The position numbers and the translations under genes were made by a program. Positions 57,785 to 58,325 of a DNA stretch of 58,325 bases are shown in pieces. Within the stretch, counting starts at the first letter, position 1, and the number at the start of each line of letters is the position of its first letter. The stretch covers positions 1 to 58,325 of the IMG/VR virus record IMGVR_UViG_3300021289_000002. One strand, given 5' to 3'. The stretch comes from a virus. Below the pieces are notes generated by a model, which ran no database searches, had not been told where the DNA came from, and saw only the letters and a program-made list of their open reading frames with translations.

Positions 57785-57996
57785 TCCAAAATCCTAAATT
57801 CACCCCGCGCTCGGTGGCTGGCGGAAAACTCGGCACCGGGCGGCGCTTTGAATCCACTTTCCGAAACGCGGAGTGAAGTTAAGATTTTGAAATTCATTTT
57901 TACAGTTTCAGCGGCCAGCCAAGGTCGCACCAAAGATTCTCGGAACGGCGCTACTCCATCACGTTCGAGGAAATCATGCAAGAGAAAGTTATTCAC
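57781..57996 (-). CDS. Hypothetical protein
   Basis: 71 residues. ATG 57996 overlaps the end of the methyltransferase frame and its stop overlaps the next start, both as ATGA. It has a Pro-, Ser- and Arg-rich C-terminus with no recognised family. Confidence 0.5.
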   Translation of the reverse strand: MNNFLLHDFLERDGVAPFRESLVRPWLAAETVKMNFKILTSLRVSESGFKAPPGAEFSASHRARGEFRILE

Positions 57997-58325
57997 AGGT
58001 TATTCACACTCCTTTGCGCCTTCAAAATTGTTAGCACTTGGCGCCCCAGGTATTCGGAGTAGGCCGGCGGAATGGCCTGCGTCATCTCGAGGCGTGTCAT
58101 CCAAATCGATTTCCATTGCCCTGGACCAAAGATCCCGGCTGTCCCCGGCTTTGCGGCCTTTACCGTAGCACCCGACAACGCGGCTTGTTTTTGAGCGACC
58201 GTGAAGAGCAGGCAAGTCGCTCGCCCATTGCCCATGCGAACATTCATGCCCCAGCAACAAAACGTTCGATTCGAAAATGCGGTGTCGCTGGACGCGCAAA
58301 CCAAAATGGGAACCGCAAAGCATTA
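57993..58325 (-). CDS. C5-cytosine DNA methyltransferase, C-terminal part with a frameshift
   Basis: From the right edge the reading frame gives LMLCGSHFGLRVQRHRIFES, then CSHG and AMEID near 58107; then the second frame gives WMTRLEMTQAIPPAYSEYLG, the C-terminal motif of the family, and ends at 57993 with ATGA coupling. Family members read AMEID-WMTR as one sequence, so one extra T in the run of three (plus-strand A at 58103-58105) is the likely break. Could be a sequencing or assembly error or a real mutation. It continues the gene of 1..226 across a circular junction, with about 30 residues missing between. Confidence 0.8.

Noticed and set aside
1-58325. tRNA genes
   Set aside because: I saw no convincing cloverleaf with a T-arm GGTTCGA-type sequence; a covariance search would be needed to exclude them.
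1-58325. Integrase, transposase or insertion sequence
   Set aside because: No tyrosine or serine recombinase motif or terminal inverted repeats were found; only the HNH gene looks mobile.

Overview
The window is almost certainly a tailed double-stranded DNA phage genome, nearly complete. It carries a large terminase, a portal of about 774 residues, a scaffold-like protein, a major capsid protein, a run of podovirus-like tail, connector and ejection proteins, a lysis/membrane region, a DnaB/DnaC-type replication module, an ERF/YqaJ recombination module and three DNA methyltransferases. I found no tail tube or tape-measure gene, integrase, tRNA or CRISPR array. The host is a guess: the secreted protein at 35870..36520 ends in the C-terminal motif seen in many Verrucomicrobiota secreted proteins, and several small genes resemble those in soil and freshwater phage metagenomes.

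The genome looks circular or circularly permuted. The left edge (1..226, minus strand) holds the first 75 codons of a C5-cytosine methyltransferase, and the right edge (58325 down to 57993, minus strand) holds the end of the same kind of gene in a joinable frame. About 30 residues seem to be missing between them, and there is a likely one-base frameshift near 58103. Joined this way, the minus-strand genes from 755 to 1 and from 58325 to 47161 form one long leftward operon.

Layout. 756..853 is a divergent control region: two promoter candidates and an inverted repeat next to a ribbon-helix-helix gene. 854..7388 (plus) is the recombination block: SbcC-like ATPase, ERF annealing protein, YqaJ exonuclease, several small conserved phage proteins and a DHH phosphoesterase. 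7389..20623 (minus) is the tail and ejection block, ending in a 2144-residue polyvalent-type protein. 20673..31683 (plus) is the packaging and head block: TerL, a Cys-rich protein, two glycosyltransferase-like proteins, portal, scaffold and capsid. 31832..38999 (plus) holds an Ig-repeat adhesin-like fibre, a receiver-domain protein, holin-like membrane proteins, lipoproteins and an HTH plus HPD-motif protein, closing with a strong intrinsic terminator. 38967..40705 (minus) is a small accessory operon. 40927..47166 (plus) is an accessory block driven by two nearly identical promoters, with a RadC-like protein, a DUF932 protein, an iteron-like region and a replication-organiser-like protein. 47161..58325 (minus) holds accessory nucleic-acid enzymes, methyltransferases and the replication genes.

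The genes are tightly packed and most neighbours overlap by four bases (ATGA, GTGA or TTGA), which I used to choose many starts. Several strong RNA structures sit outside genes. The most interesting is a long-range stem that appears to hide the ribosome binding site of the adenine methyltransferase gene. Functional names rest on motifs read by eye; no database search was possible.
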